A stretch of 64,000 nt of DNA from Panicum virgatum (taxonomy: Eukaryota > Streptophyta > Magnoliopsida > Poales > Poaceae), in the NCBI RefSeq assembly GCF_016808335.1, contig NC_053138.1:14811900-14875899 (forward strand), written 5' to 3'. A model generated the notes under the pieces. That model did no database searches, was not told the origin of the DNA, and saw only the letters and a program-made list of their open reading frames with translations. A program made the translations under genes and the position numbers. Positions 32,045 through 45,256 of the stretch are shown here, in pieces (position 1 is the first letter of the stretch; every line of letters begins with the position of its first letter).

Positions 32045-33300
32045 ATCCATGCGTGCAGGCAGGCAGGACGTGAGAGAGTGTGGTGACGGTGACGCTGACG
32101 CTGACGGTGACGGTGACGCTGACGCTGACTGGCGAGGTGCGGAGGAAGGGGAGAGGCGGCCCAAGCCGGATCTGCTCCTGGCCGGATTCCCGGCGCGGTG
32201 GGAGCAGGAGGGGCCACGCGGCCACGCGCGAGCCCGCCCGTGCGCCCGCCCGCCGGCGAGGAGGGGCGCAGAGAGAGCCGCCATGGAGGAGGAGGAGGAG
32301 CAGGAGAGGGGGCCAGGGCCGCCCTGCCGCCGCCGCTCCGCCGTGCCTCGGGCGAGCCACCCGCGGGCCGTCCGCACCGCTCCGCCGCGCCGCTTCTTGG
32401 ACCGGCCCCTGCTCCACTGCGACGCCGCGAGCGAGGGGGTGGAGGAGCACCGGCGCGAGGAGGGCGGCGTCCCCAGGCCGCCGCGGCCGCCCCGCCGTGG
32501 TCGCCCCGCCGTTCGCGCGCCGCCGTTGCCGTGGTCGCCGCTCCGGGCCGTGCGCGCGCCGCTGTGGTCGCCACTCCGGGCCATGGAGAGCCGAGCTCGA
32601 GCGCAGGGGCGGCGAAGGAGCTCGAGCGCCGAGGAGCGAGGAGGGTCGAGGAGGGCGGGGGACGGCGCGGCCACCGGGATCTGACCCGCCGGAGGCCCCT
32701 GCTCGCCTCACCGGCCGACGCCGCTGTGCCCAGGGGCAGCTCTTGGCCCTCGCCGCCCCCTGCCTCGGCGAGCTCGGCACCGACCGCCGCCGCGCGCGAC
32801 GCCCCTTCTCGCCACGCCGCCCCAGCCGGCGCGAGTGGAGGGAGCAGGGCCCGGCCTCCTCGCCGCGTCCTCCTCGCCGCGGCCGTCGCCATGGCCGTTG
32901 CGCCTCCGCCTCGCCATGGCGGCGCCCACGCAGGGAGATGAGGGAGGGAGAGGGGCTGCGCGCGTGCAGCCGGAGAGGAGGGAGGCACGGCGGAGGAGTA
33001 GCAGCCGTCCCGCCGTCGAGCCGCCGCCGCGAGCAGGGGTTGGGGCGCGGGGCGGCGAGCTCGAGCCGGAGCTGCGCGCCGGCAGAGAGAGAGAGAGACG
33101 GGGGAGGGAGGGCGCCAAGGGAGGTAAAGAAAAGAAAAAAAAAATGACACGTGGGTCCTATCAATTGATAGCTGGTATAGAGTAAGGATATAGAGAATGA
33201 ACGAGCACGAGAAACCTGAAGATAGAGAAGAAAATCTCGATGACCAGGATGCAACATTTTTTTATTGAGTAGATTTGGAGTACGACGAGTGCGGATAGCC
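32045..33300. other. GC-rich foreign segment between the pseudogene exon remnants
   Basis: This stretch lies where the rest of exon 1 and the intron should be. It is extremely GC-rich at 32150-33100, so five or six frames stay open for hundreds of codons (up to 550). None shows a domain. A perfect-to-near-perfect hexamer array (GTGACG/CTGACG) lies at about 32078-32130. A short AT-rich end at 33160-33300 adjoins the exon remnant. Origin unknown; a filler or captured fragment is possible. Confidence 0.5.
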
Positions 33301-33505
33301 TAAGTAGGAACGCGCACGGCACGGTCACCGACGACGTGGCGTACAGGAACCTGGTGACCTGGTAGGCGGCGGCGTGGGCCGGCAGGCGCACCCGGTCGAA
33401 GAAGCGCGCCCTGGCGAAGCGGGACAGCCCCGCGTGCGGCGAGAGCGCCTCGTGGTTGAAGGCGTCGTAGGCCGCCTGCGCCATCTCGCCGTAGCGGAGC
33501 ACGGT

Positions 33506-36500
33506 TGTAAGAACCGCCCAATTTGCACTCGGTTTAGGTGAAAATTATTGATTAATCAATTAAGATGAGAGTTAACACGTGTCCGTCTCTCGACACGCCA
33601 CGTGTTAATCCACGTCTTAGAGGCACTTAATCAACACAATTCATCTAAAACGATCGCAAATTCGGTAGTCCCGGTATGTACTCCAACATATACTCAAGAT
33701 CCAGCATATGCACATACCGTTTACAATCAGATACATCGCCACAGAACCACAAAGTGCAGTTTTACATTACCAAAGTTCATTACAGGTTCGATACAGGAGG
33801 GTTCAAACTATCTTCCATTATAAACTTTGGGCTCACGAAAGCCATATTAAATAGAACATAGACTTTATTATGTTTACATACTCTCACGAAGTTCGGTTAC
33901 GATAAAAACCTATTAAGATAATGGTGTCTTGCTCATGGACACCATCACAGCCACAACAACCTACTCCTCCCTCGCAATTGGATCAGCGGGATAGAAGTGG
34001 CCGAACACCACTTCCGGCTCACCTGCAATTAGGTTTAGAAAGCAACCTTAGTACAAAGGTACTCGCAAGATTTACGCGATTAAATAAACAAGGATTATGC
34101 AAAGGCTCAAGTAAAAGCTTTAAGATTAAGTAATTATTGCATAAGCATGAGCTCTCTAGCAAAATTAATTGATGTTGCCCGAACCCCAAAAATTTTAGTT
34201 GATTAAAAGCATAACATATGAAAAATATACGTGATCATAGATGTGACATGAACCAAAGCCGACAATACCGAAATTCTATACGAGGAATTCGACGAACTAA
34301 AAGCTTGCTCATATCCGAGAGCGCGACAATTCGAATTGATTAAAAACCTTGCAAGGGTGCACTACATTACCCACACGACGCAGGGACCATGCGGCTCACC
34401 CAACCCGCTAAAGTTGGATAAGGGGGTACTCGCGTCAACCATTCCCAACAAGGCTCGATCATTGAACTTCACACCTAGCTTACGCATAGAGACTTAGTTC
34501 CACCGGAGACATCTCTAAGCTTTTCTATACATAGTTACACCCGGGGACACCCCTAAGCCTCTCTGCATAGTCTTTGGCCACGTATCTAGGACTGCACATC
34601 AATGATCAAGTCAAAGAAGGTAGTTGGCTCATCCGTACCATTATTTGGATATGTGGTAGCACAGAAAGGTGCTCAAAGTCGATGGCATCCACGGACGGTC
34701 CTTAAACGACCCAAGCGGATTATGCCATGTGACAACATTCTCTAGGCCCTACCATTCCGCTCGAATCTCGGCACTACCACTCCAATATTACCCCAACGAA
34801 CCAGTGCAATCAAGGATTATTGGTAAGTGTGACTCCAAGACATTCCTTCCTAGCAAGCGATATAATTATTCTAAGCAGAGCTAAGCATCTAATCAAGTTA
34901 AGTAATTAACTGACTAACAAGTGACAAAGACATGAGTGACAAATCAGGGGAGGACAATGCATGAAATTGGGTACAAGAATGCAATACATACATATTATAT
35001 AACCCAACATTACCCAGTGATATAACTAACTAACTCAGATTAAATAGGAGCAAGAAATTATGCTTAGCTGCTTGCCTTGGTTAGCTTCGGGCTCGATCAC
35101 GAACTGGACTCCGGGTTCAGGCTCAACGATCTCGGTGGGCTCCACTGGTTCGACCTCCGACGATTCAGTCACTATAATGTATGAAGTGATGCGTATGCCT
35201 TAGATTGCTACCATGGTTATGCAAGAGGATATGGCATGCAGAAAGAATGGCACAACATGCGATGACACACAATGCAACCACATGCGTCGACAAACGATCA
35301 TGATTGCAAATGCAAACGAAAAGCTAGAGCAAGAATTAAGAAATAAATTATTACAGCAAACATAAATCATAAATTAAATTAAGCACGCAAAGGACATTAC
35401 AAAGAACTCATGAAACTTGGATTTGCGGTAAAAGGATTTTCCTAGAATTACTTACAAAAATAACGAGCTTCGGCGGTCCTATACAAGATAAATCAGAAAA
35501 GGCATGCAAAAGTAACTAAACAAACCCAAGAAAATTATCATAGATACTAGGCATGAAAACAAAGCTAACAAAACTAGTTTCACCATTTTGTCACTTTCCA
35601 GCAAAAAGTTATGCAATAAACCATTTTTGGACAGAGCATATGAAAACACACTAAAACTTTAATAACCACAAGGAAACATACAAAACAATATTTTTCCTAA
35701 GTAGATCTCAGCGATACGAACCCAACAAAATAAGTTTCGCATTTTTTTGAGGTCTATATAATTTTCTACACATTTTTTTCAAATTTGCAGCACAAATAAA
35801 ACTCGTCGAAAACGCTAAGTGCACCCGGGGTCGCCCCCACGGGCCAGCGGCCCACCCAGGCCGGGTCAAGGCAAGGCCGGGCCTTGACCGCGACGTGGGC
35901 GCGGCCACGGCGCGCGTGGCGTGTCGCGCGCGGCGACGGCGGCGCGCACGGCGTGCCCCAGGTGATGGCGAAGCTCACCGGCGGCAGCACAAGGGGAGGA
36001 CGGCAATGGCCGGGCTCTCTAAATGGACGAGGAGAGGTCGGGCAAACGGATAAGGATGCGCGCGGCACGGTGCACGAGGATGGCCGGCGCGTGTCCCGGA
36101 GATGGCCGGTGGCGGTGGCAACGTGTGGCGCGTGAGGCAGAGTAGGGAGGAGGAGGAGGAGACTGACAGGTGGGCCCGGGCGAGGAAAAAAAGAAAGTAA
36201 GTTTAAAATTTGAAATAAAGGCTTTTCCAGGCTGAAAAATTCACCTATGTTTTACTGGAGATAGATAAAATCACCAAGAACACAATGCAATAAGAATCAC
36301 TCGAAAAGCTTTTGTAATTTGATCGTAGCAAAAAGAACAAAGAGGTTGTTTTTGAAATTTCCTAGAATTTTGTGGCTCGGTTCAAAGGTCACAAAATCCT
36401 GCAAAAATATTTTTAAAACAATAATTGAAATCTAGTATTTAAATAAAAATTTTGGAGGCCAAGTTGCATAGCAAAATTTAAACTTTCTTAACAATCACAA

Positions 36501-36628
36501 ATTCAAACATACACAAAATTGAATCCAAAATAAAGCACACATGCCCATGATGCTCCCTTATGCCTTAATGATGCTCATGATGATGTTGTTAACATGTTAA
36601 TCATGTTTAAATTTTTCGAGTCGTGATA
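33506..36628 (-). repeat. 3' LTR of the phospholipase-inserted Gypsy element
   Basis: Begins TGTAAGAACCGCC and ends CGTGATA on the plus strand (the inner end has A in place of the usual CA). It lacks roughly 100 bp of the GC-rich block (around 35840-35960) that is present in its partner at 44270-44470, and it carries scattered substitutions. Confidence 0.9.
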
Positions 36629-36641
36629 ACTCTCCCCCCTT
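36629..36641 (-). other. Polypurine tract of the Gypsy element
   Basis: On the minus strand the sequence AAGGGGGGAGAGT abuts the 3' LTR, the position and composition of a plus-strand primer tract. Confidence 0.75.
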
Positions 36642-36876
36642 AAGAAAATCTCGTCCCGAGATTTAGATAGATAGGATGAAAGGGACAAAACTCCAGGTGG
36701 ATTGAGGCCATATTCACCTAGACTGGATAATTATCTACGAGATGATGCATAAAAGCAGGGGTGATGTGGTGTGATGAGACATTCTTAGAGTTTTCTTGAT
36801 GGTGACTGTGTCCACATATAATAATATCTAGAAAGATAAATTTCATTAAGGAAGCGGGGTGTGGTAGAAAGACAAC

Positions 36877-39800
36877 TTACTCCTTAGAAAAGAAATCCGG
36901 GTATTCTTGACGTAATCGATCTTCACGCTCCCAAGTGGCTTCATCTTCGGAGTGTTTGCTCTCCTGAACCTTGACAAACTTCACCATGCTACGCTTCACT
37001 CTTCTTTCATCATGATCAAGAATGGCAATTGTGTGTTTTTCGTAGATAAGACCTGGTTGAAGATCAAGTTACTCGAGGTCGATGGCGTCGGGTGGGAACT
37101 CGAAGACATTTCTTTAACTGAGAAATATGAAAGACATTGTGTACTGCGGAGAGTGATTGAGGAAGTTTCAATTGATAAGCTACTGCGCCAACTTTCTTGG
37201 TAATCCGAAAAGGTCCCACATAGCGTGGCACTAGCTTTCCTCTTACTTGGAAGCGACGAGTGCCCTTGAATGGAGAAACCTTGAGATAAACATAATCGCC
37301 AACTTTGAGGTGGAGTTCTCGGCGACGACGATCAGAATAAGTCTTCTGGCGAGATTGAGTAATGCGAAGATTCTCACGGATAATTCTGAATTGATCCTCA
37401 GCATTCTTTACCAAATCGGGGCCAAAGAAAGGCCTTTCTCCAGATTCGGACCAATTGATCGGAATTCTACACCGTCTTCCATAGAGAGCTTCAAAAGGAG
37501 AAATTTTGATACTTGCTTGATAACTATTGTTGTAGGAGAACTCTGCGAATGGCAAGCAAGTAACCCATTTCTTCTCATATATAAGAGCACAAGCTCTTAG
37601 CATATCTTCTAGGATTTGGTTGACCCTTTCGGCTTGACCGTCGGTTTGAGGATGATAAGCAGCACTATATGTGAGATCGGTTCCCATCGCTTCATGAAGA
37701 CTTCTCCAAAAGTGAGCAATAAATTGAGGACCACGATCAGAGACAATTTTCTTAGGAACACCATGAAGACATACAATGCGGGTAAGGTATAACTCCGCAT
37801 ATTGCTTGGCATGATAAGTAGTCTTGACTGGAAGAAAATGATCCGATTTCGTCAAACGATCCACGATTACCCATATAGAATCATACCCTTGAGAAGACCT
37901 GGATAATCCAATGATAAAATTCATTCAATTTCTTCCCACTTCCATGATGGAATAGGTAAGGGCAGAAGGGTACTGGCCGGTTTGAGATGTTCGGCTTTAA
38001 CTCTTTGGCAAACATCGCACTCGGCGACATATCGAGCGATTTCTTGCTTGATGCGAGTCCACCAAAACCTTTGCTTGAGATCTTGATATATTTTGGTACT
38101 GCCCGGCTGAATGGAGAATTGAGAACTATGGGCTTCACCAAGGATAATTTGCCTGAGGTTATGATCCTTAGGCACCACAATACACTTCCCAAAGAATAGA
38201 ACTCCTTCATTATCAGTAGAGAAACATCAAGCTTTGCCCTCCTTTATTAATTCCCGAATTCGAGCCATACCTTTATTCTTCTTTTGGAATTCCTTAATTT
38301 GATCATAAAGGTCAGATTTGACCGTGAGAGTGGCAAGATAGCCTTCTTTGACTATGGAAATTCCTAAGTTTCCGAAGATCATCACAAAGAGTATGCACAG
38401 GAGGAGCCATGGTCAAACAGTTACATTGAGCATTCCGGCTTAGTGCATCGACGACGACATTTGCCTTACCAGGATGATAGTGCACTTCAATATCATAATC
38501 CTTGATCAGTTCAAGCCATCGACATTGCCTCATGTTGAGATCAGATTGAGTGAAAATGTACTTGAGGTTCTTGTGATCAGTATAAATGTTGCAATGATTG
38601 CCAAGCAGATAGTGACGCCATATTTTTTAGAGCATGGACAATGGCCGCAAGCTCTAAATTATGGATAGAATAATTTTCTTCATGTCGCTTGTGTTGACGA
38701 GAAGCATAGGCCACTACTCGGCCTTCTTGAATAAGAACACAGCCGAGACCGATGCGAGAAGCATCGCAGTAGACATCGAAACTCTTGGAAATATTTGGCT
38801 GAGCAAGAACGGGAGCGGTAGTGAGACGATCCTTGAGGGTTTGAAAGACTTCTTCACAGGCTGGGGACCACTCAAACTTGACATCATTCTTCAGTAACTC
38901 AGTCATAGGCTTCGTAATTTTAGAAATGTTCTCTATGAACCAGCGGTAATATCCCGCAAGTCCAAGAAAACTGCGGATCTCATGGATATTCTGAGTTTGC
39001 TTCCAATCTAGAACATCTTGCACCTTATTAGGATCTATAGCAATACCATCCTTGGAGAGGATATGACCAAGAAAAGATAATTCTTCAAGCCAAAATTCAC
39101 ATTTACTGAACTTGGCATAAAGACGATGTTCTCTAAGTTTTTGAAGGACAATATGAATATGACGAGCATGATCTTCTTGGGTCTTGGAATAGATGAGAAT
39201 ATCATCAATAAAGATGATCACAAAGACATCGAGTTCCTCCATGAAGATGCTATTCATTAGATATATGAAATAAGCCGGCGCATTAGTGAGGCCGAAGAAC
39301 ATGACAGTGAATTCATAAAGACCATATCTAGTAGAGAAAGCCGTTTTAGGGATACCTTCCTTTCGGATCTTGATTTGATGATAACCTAACCTTAAATCAA
39401 TCTTGGAGAAATAACGAGCTCCCGAGAGTTGATCAAATAAGATATCAATCCGAGAAAGAGGATATTTGTTCTTGACAGTGACTGCGTTTAACAGATGGTA
39501 ATCAACACACATCAGCAAACTATCATCTTTCTTCTTTACAAAGAGAGCCGGGCAACCCCAAGGAGAGGAGCTCAGATGAATGAAACCTTTGTCCAACAAG
39601 ACCTTGAGTTGTTCCTTCAACTCCCTTAGCTCATTAGGAGGCATTCGATAGGGCCGTTTAGAGATAGGAGCTGTTCCAGGCTTGAGCTCTATGACAAATT
39701 CAACCTCACGATCAAGGGGCATTCCTGGTAGTTCTTCTGAAAAGACATCCGAATACTCACACACCACGGGAATATCTTCCAACGCAGTGGCTTTGGTACT

Positions 39801-41314
39801 CGTCAGAGTATACAGATGAGATTCCATCTTAGAAAGAGAAAGGAGAACTCTACTCCCAGAGGGGTGCAAAAGATCGATGGTGCGGGGCCCACATTTGATA
39901 ACTCTGTCATGCTTACCCAACTAATTCATCCCCAGAATCACATCTAGGCCCATCTTATCAAGGATGAGAAGATTAGCACAAAAAGTAGTTCCCTCAATGA
40001 GGATTGGAACCTCATTAACAAAATGTCTAGCAATGATTTTCCCACCCGGTGATTCTATATGGTATGACACTTGTAGATTTTGCGTCTTAAGTTTACTATG
40101 CAGCCCAAATTTCTTGTTGATGAATGAAAGAGTTACCCCAGAATCAAAAAGAACAATCGCAGGGTGGGAATTGATTAGAAGCGTACCCATGAGTACTTCG
40201 GCATCCTCTGGAACTTCTTCAGCAGTGGTGTAGTTAAGACGGACACGCTTAGGAGCTTGTTGTGGCTTAGCTTCATGACGTGGTGCTTGAGGCAAAGGAT
40301 TATTGGGCCTAGGTGCATTGAAGGCACCGCCACGCCTCGGAGAGGGGCAATTCTTGGAGATGTGGCCTATGCCACCACAATTGAAGCACGAACCCTTCGC
40401 GGCAACACCTGGGTTGTTCCAATAGGCATTGGCCAGCCTAGGAGCTTGTCCTTGAGGAGGTTGAGGGTGGCGCACAATCCACATAGGACGTGGAGGTTGA
40501 GCACCTGGCGCCCGAGGTGGAGGAGGAGGCCCCAGACGCGGACGTGAGGAGCTACCGCCTGCCGAGGTGGGAGCAGAATGCTTGTTCTTTGCTTCAAGTT
40601 TCTTCATCTTATGCTCGGCTCTAATGGTGATATTCACCAAGTCATTGAAGTCTTCAAACTTGGTGGTAGAGAGCTTGTCTTGCAATTCTTTGGAGAGCCC
40701 ATCATACAGGCGTTCATATTTTTTGGCACCGGTGGCCACTTCTTTAGGTGCATATTGGGAGAGAGTGTTGAAGGCATTGACATAGGCCCACAACTTCCAT
40801 GAGTGAGATTCAGAAATTCCTTCTTCTTGATGTCCATGATATCCTGGGGAATATGGAAGGAGCGAAAAGCTGTGCGGAACTCCTCCCATGTGAAGTGGTG
40901 GTTTGCGGGGTGAGATGCCTTGAAGTTCCGCCACCAAGTCCCATGGGCATCATGAAGTTGATGAGCAGCAAAAAGAACCTTCTCATGTGGCTCACACTCA
41001 ATAAGATCAAGCTTTTCTTCAATTACATTCAGCCAGAAATCCACGTCAAGAGTATCCTTGGAGCCACGAAAGATGGGAGGGTTGGTATGGAAGAATTCTC
41101 CGAACCTGTTCACTTGAGGCTCAGCCCTAGGACCATAATTGCCGGCATTGCCCATCTGATTGACTAGGTGCGCCATAAGTTTAGTTTGTCGAGCCAGGAC
41201 GTCCGCGACGGTTGGGTGAACGGGAGGTTCAGGAAGGGGGGCCTCATTGTTGCGGTTGTTAGTGCCACCCGAACGATTACCACCATCCCTCTCAGTTCCC
41301 GAATGCAACACCAT
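36877..41314 (-). pseudogene. gag-pol of the phospholipase-inserted Gypsy element, broken
   Basis: Gag starts at the ATG 41314 and has the plant retrotransposon capsid domain. A frameshift lies near 40800, then a CCHC zinc knuckle (CFNCGGIGHISKNC, near 40390). The protease motif near 40140 is altered (DSG followed by V-T-L). A TAG at 39923-39921 falls where related elements have Trp. The reverse transcriptase follows, with catalytic FIDDILIYS near 39200. The RNase H region (to about 38320) has shifts. The integrase (38200 to 37070) has an HHCC-type zinc region and the DDE context AYHPQTDGQAERVNQ. After a further shift, a chromodomain-like tail (EDEATWERED) ends at the TAA 36879-36877. The tail places it with chromoviruses, probably the Tekay-like group (inference). 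Confidence 0.88.
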
Positions 41315-41900
41315 CCTGTTAATAAACAAAACGGTTAGCGGTCTGGAATGGACGATAGAGGATACTCGAAGGAAGGTTGGAAAAACAATGTGTAGATAAA
41401 ATTCTAACACACGATCAACACAGGAGTAGTAACTCTAAGAGGAAAAACAGATTTGGTGATCAGACGAGTGAGAGTATGCTTGCATGCGAGATATGAATGC
41501 AACATGACGTCTCCTCACATCGTGAGCACGCCTTAACGTTCTAGCACTCACTCACGACCCGAAACAACCGCATTGTCTAGCAGTGCTACAACCCTCCTAC
41601 TAGCACTTAGGACAATGGGTGATTCCCACCCTCTCAACCTCGGTAGATTGCTCAAAAAGCTTTCAGCAGGCGAAAGGGTTTTTCCTATGCTCCCACTACT
41701 TATGAAGACAAGAGGGGTTAAGCACATCTTAATTAAACAAGTGAAGCAGTAAGAAAGAATTAGCTCTAAGACCAAGGAAGAAAGGTAGCATCTTGCCTTA
41801 AGTTCAACTTTTTAACAAAAATAAATCTTAGTGCAAGTGATCAAATTTTATTTTACTCTCAACCCACTAAACAAGTTTTAGGTTCATTTTATGGAATCTC

Positions 41901-41914
41901 GGCTCTGATACCCG
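41901..41914 (-). other. Primer-binding site (initiator Met-tRNA type)
   Basis: On the minus strand, CGGGTATCAGAGCC follows the 5' LTR directly. It matches the TGGTATCAGAGC type used by many plant Gypsy elements except at its first bases. Confidence 0.75.
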
Positions 41915-41915
41915 T

Positions 41916-44900
41916 TGTGAGAACCGCCCAATTTGCACTCGGTTTCGGTGAAAATTATTGATTAATCTATTAAGATGAGAGTTAACACGTGTTCGTCTCT
42001 CGACACGCCATGTGTTAATCCACATCTTAGAGGCACTTAATCAACACAATTCATCTAAACCGATCGTAAATCTGGTAGTCCCGGTATGTACTCCAACATA
42101 TACCCAGGATCCAGCATATGCACATATCATTTACAATCAGATACATCGCCACAGAACCACAAAGTGCAGTTTTACATTACCAAAGTTCATTACAGGTTCG
42201 ATATAGGAGGGTTCAAACTATCTTCCATTACAAGCCTTGGGCTCACGAAAGCCATATTAAACAGAACTTAGACTTTATTATGTTTACATGCTCTCACGAA
42301 GTTCGGTTACGATAAAAACCTATTAAGATAATGGTGTCTTGCTCAAGGACACCATCACAGCCACAACGACCTACTCCTCCCTCGTATTTGGATCAGCGGG
42401 GTAGAACTGGTCGAACACCACTTCCGGCTCACCTGCAACTAGGTTTAGAAAGCAACCTGAGTACAAAGGTACTCGCAAGACTTATGCGATTAAATAAACA
42501 AGGATCATGCAAAGGCTCACGTAAAAGCTTTAAGGTTAAGTAATTATTGCATAAGTATGAGCTCTCTAGACTATCACCTAGCAAAATTAATTGATGTTGC
42601 CCGAACCCCAAAAGTTTTAGTTGATTAAAAGCATAATATATGAAAAATATACGTGATCATAGATGTGACATGAACCAAAGCCGACAATACCGAAATTCTC
42701 TACGAGGAATTCGACGAACCAAGAGCTTGCTCATATCCGAGAATGTGGCAATTCGAATTGATTAAAAACCTTATAAGGGTGTACTACTTTACCCACACGA
42801 CGCAGGGACCATGCGGCTCACCCAACCCGCTAAAGTTGGATAAGGGGGTACTCGCGTCAACCGTTCCCAACAAGGCTCGATCATTGAACTTCACACCTAG
42901 CTTACGCATAGAGACTTAGTTCCACCAGAGACATCTCTAAGCTTTTCTATACATAGTTCCACCCGGGGACACCCCTAAGCCTCTCTGCATAGTCTGTGGC
43001 CACGTATCTAGGACTGCACATCAATGATCAAGTCAAAGAAGGTAGTTGGCTCATCCGTACCATTATTTGGATACGTGGTAGCACAGAAAGGTGCTCAAAG
43101 TCGATGGCATCCACGGACGGTCCTTAAACGACCCAAGCGGACTATGCCCATGTGACAACATTCTCTAGGCCCTACCATTCTGCTCGAATCTCAGTACTAC
43201 CACTCCAACATTACCCCAACGAACCAGTGCAATCAAGGATTATCGGTAAGTGTGACACTCCAAGACATTCCTTCCTAGCAAGCGATATAATTATTCCAAG
43301 CAGGGCTAAGCATCTAGTCAGATTAAGTAATTAACTGACTAACAAGTGACAAAGACATGAGTGACAAATCAGGGGAGGACAATGCATGAAATTGGGTACA
43401 AGAATGCAATACATACATATTATATAACCCAACATTACCCAGTGATATAACTAACTAACTCAGATTAAATAGGAGCAAGGAATAATGCTTAGATGCTTGC
43501 CTTGGTTAGCTTCGGGCTCGATCACGAACTGGACTCCGGGTTCAGGCTCAACGGTCTCAGTGGGCTCCAGTTCGACCTCCGACGATTCAGTCACTATAAT
43601 GCATGAAGTGATGCGTATGCATTAGATTGCTGCTATGGTTATAAAAGAGGATATGGCATGAAGAAAGAATGGCACAACATGCGATGATACACAATGCAAC
43701 CACATGCGTCGACAAAATGATCACGATTGCAAATGAAAACGGGAAGCTAGAGCAAGAATTAAGAAATGAACAATTACAACAAACATAAATCATAAATTAA
43801 ATTAAGCACGTAGAGGACATTACAAGGAACTCATGAAACTTAGATTTGCTTTAAAAGGATTTTCTTAGAATTACTTACAAAAATAACGAGCTTCAGCAGT
43901 CCTATACAAGACAAATCGGAAAAGGCATGCAAAAGTAACTAAACAAACCCAAGAAAATTATCATAGATACTAGGCATGAAAACAAAGGTAACAAAACTAG
44001 TTTCACCATTTTGTCACTTTCCAGCAAAAAGTTATGCAATAAACCATTTTTGGACAGAGCATATGAAAACACACTAAAACTTTAACAAATAGTAAGGAAA
44101 CATACAAAACAATATTTTTCTTAAGTAGATCTCAGTGATATGAACACAACAAAACAAGTTTCGCATTTTTCCGAGGTCTATCGAATTTTCTACGCATTTT
44201 TTTCAAATTTGCAGCACAAATAAAACTCGTCGAAAACGCTAAGTGCACCCGGGGTCGCCCAGCCCAGAGGCTGACAGTGGGGGCCATGGGCCAGCGGCCC
44301 ACCTAGGCCGGGTCAAGGCAAGGCCGGGCCTTGACCGCGGCGTGGGCGCGGCCACGGCGCGCGTGGCGCGTCGCGCGTGCGCACACGTCGCGCACGGCGA
44401 CGTCAGCGGCGGCGTGGCGCAAGGCGGCGCCGGCGAGGCGGGGCCGGAGCGGGGCAGAGGGGGGGCGCACAGCGTGCCCCAAGTGATGGCGAAACTCACC
44501 GGCGGCAGCACAGGGGGAGGACGGCGACGGCCGGGCTCTCTAAATGGACGAGGAGAGGGCGGGCGAACGGATAAGGACGCACGCGGCACGGTGCACGAGA
44601 ATGGCCGGCGCATGTCCCAGAGATGGCCGGCGGCGTTGGCGACGTGTGGCACTTGAGGCAGAGGAGGGAGGAGGAGGAGGAGACTGACAAGTGGGCCCGG
44701 GCGAGGAAAAAAAAGAAAGCAAGTTTGAAATTCGAAATGAAGGTGTTCCCGGGCTAAAAAATTCACCAAATTTTTACTAGAGATAGATAAAATCACCAAG
44801 AACACAATGCAATAAGAATCACTCGAAAAGATTTTGTAATTTGATCGCAGCCAAAAGAACAAAGAGGTTGTTTTTGAAATTTCCTAGAATTTTGTGGCTC

Positions 44901-45140
44901 GGTTCTAAGGTCAAAAAATCCTGCAAAAATATTTTTAAAACAACATTTGAAATCTAGTATTTAAATAAATTTTTTGGAGACTAAGTTGCATAGCAAAATT
45001 TAAACTTTCTTAACAATCACAAATTCAAACATACACAAAATTGAATTCAAAATAAAGCACACATGCTCATGATGCTCTCTTATGCCTCATGATGATGTGG
45101 TTAACATGTTAATCATGTTTAAATTTTTCGAGTCGTGACA
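41916..45140 (-). repeat. 5' LTR of the phospholipase-inserted Gypsy element
   Basis: 3,225 bp, TGTGAGAACCGCC to CGTGACA on the plus strand; collinear with 33506-36628. The GC-rich stretch at 44240-44670 gives spurious open frames on both strands. Confidence 0.9.
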
Positions 45141-45256
45141 ACGGTGCGGCACAGGTCGATGTCGAGCGGGTCGAGGAGGCCCGCCCAGCCGCCCTCGCCC
45201 TGGAGCTCGCGCCACCGCCGGGCCGTGCCCCCGAGGCCGCCGTGCTGGGACGACAT

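Larger units (their letters stand above)
33506..45140 (-). mobile_element. Full-length Ty3/Gypsy LTR retrotransposon (chromovirus type)
   Basis: The element is 11.6 kb with a perfect 5-bp target duplication, ACGGT, at 33501-33505 and 45141-45145. LTRs are TG...CA type, 3.1-3.2 kb, with a methionine-tRNA primer site and a polypurine tract in the expected places. Coding order on the minus strand is gag, protease, reverse transcriptase, RNase H, integrase, and a chromodomain-like tail (Gypsy order). It is inserted in exon 1 of a phospholipase A1-II gene. Coding parts are broken, so it is not autonomous. A solo LTR of the same family lies at 1091-4185. Confidence 0.93.
31469..45256 (-). pseudogene. 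Phospholipase A1-II pseudogene, split by a Gypsy element
   Basis: This inverted paralogue of the gene at 24591 starts with the ATG at 45256-45254. The first ~39 codons (with the family block RWRELQGEG and [10 protein letters not shown]) run to 45141. The frame resumes at 33500 directly after the 11.6-kb retrotransposon (LRYGEMAQAAYDAFN) and continues to about 33305 (FLYATSSVTVP). The remaining ~115 codons of exon 1 are missing, replaced by unrelated GC-rich DNA. Exon 2 starts at 32032 after a CAG acceptor and retains TGHSLGA, but has lost a segment of about 25 codons that would carry the catalytic Asp. It has several frameshifts, then ends in a recognisable tail (GADGRW...) at the TAG 31471-31469. 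It cannot encode a working lipase. Confidence 0.9.

Noticed and set aside
31605..33257. 550-codon open frame on the minus strand
   Set aside because: It runs through extremely GC-rich DNA where several frames are open at once, has no domain, and passes through the lipase exon remnant out of frame.
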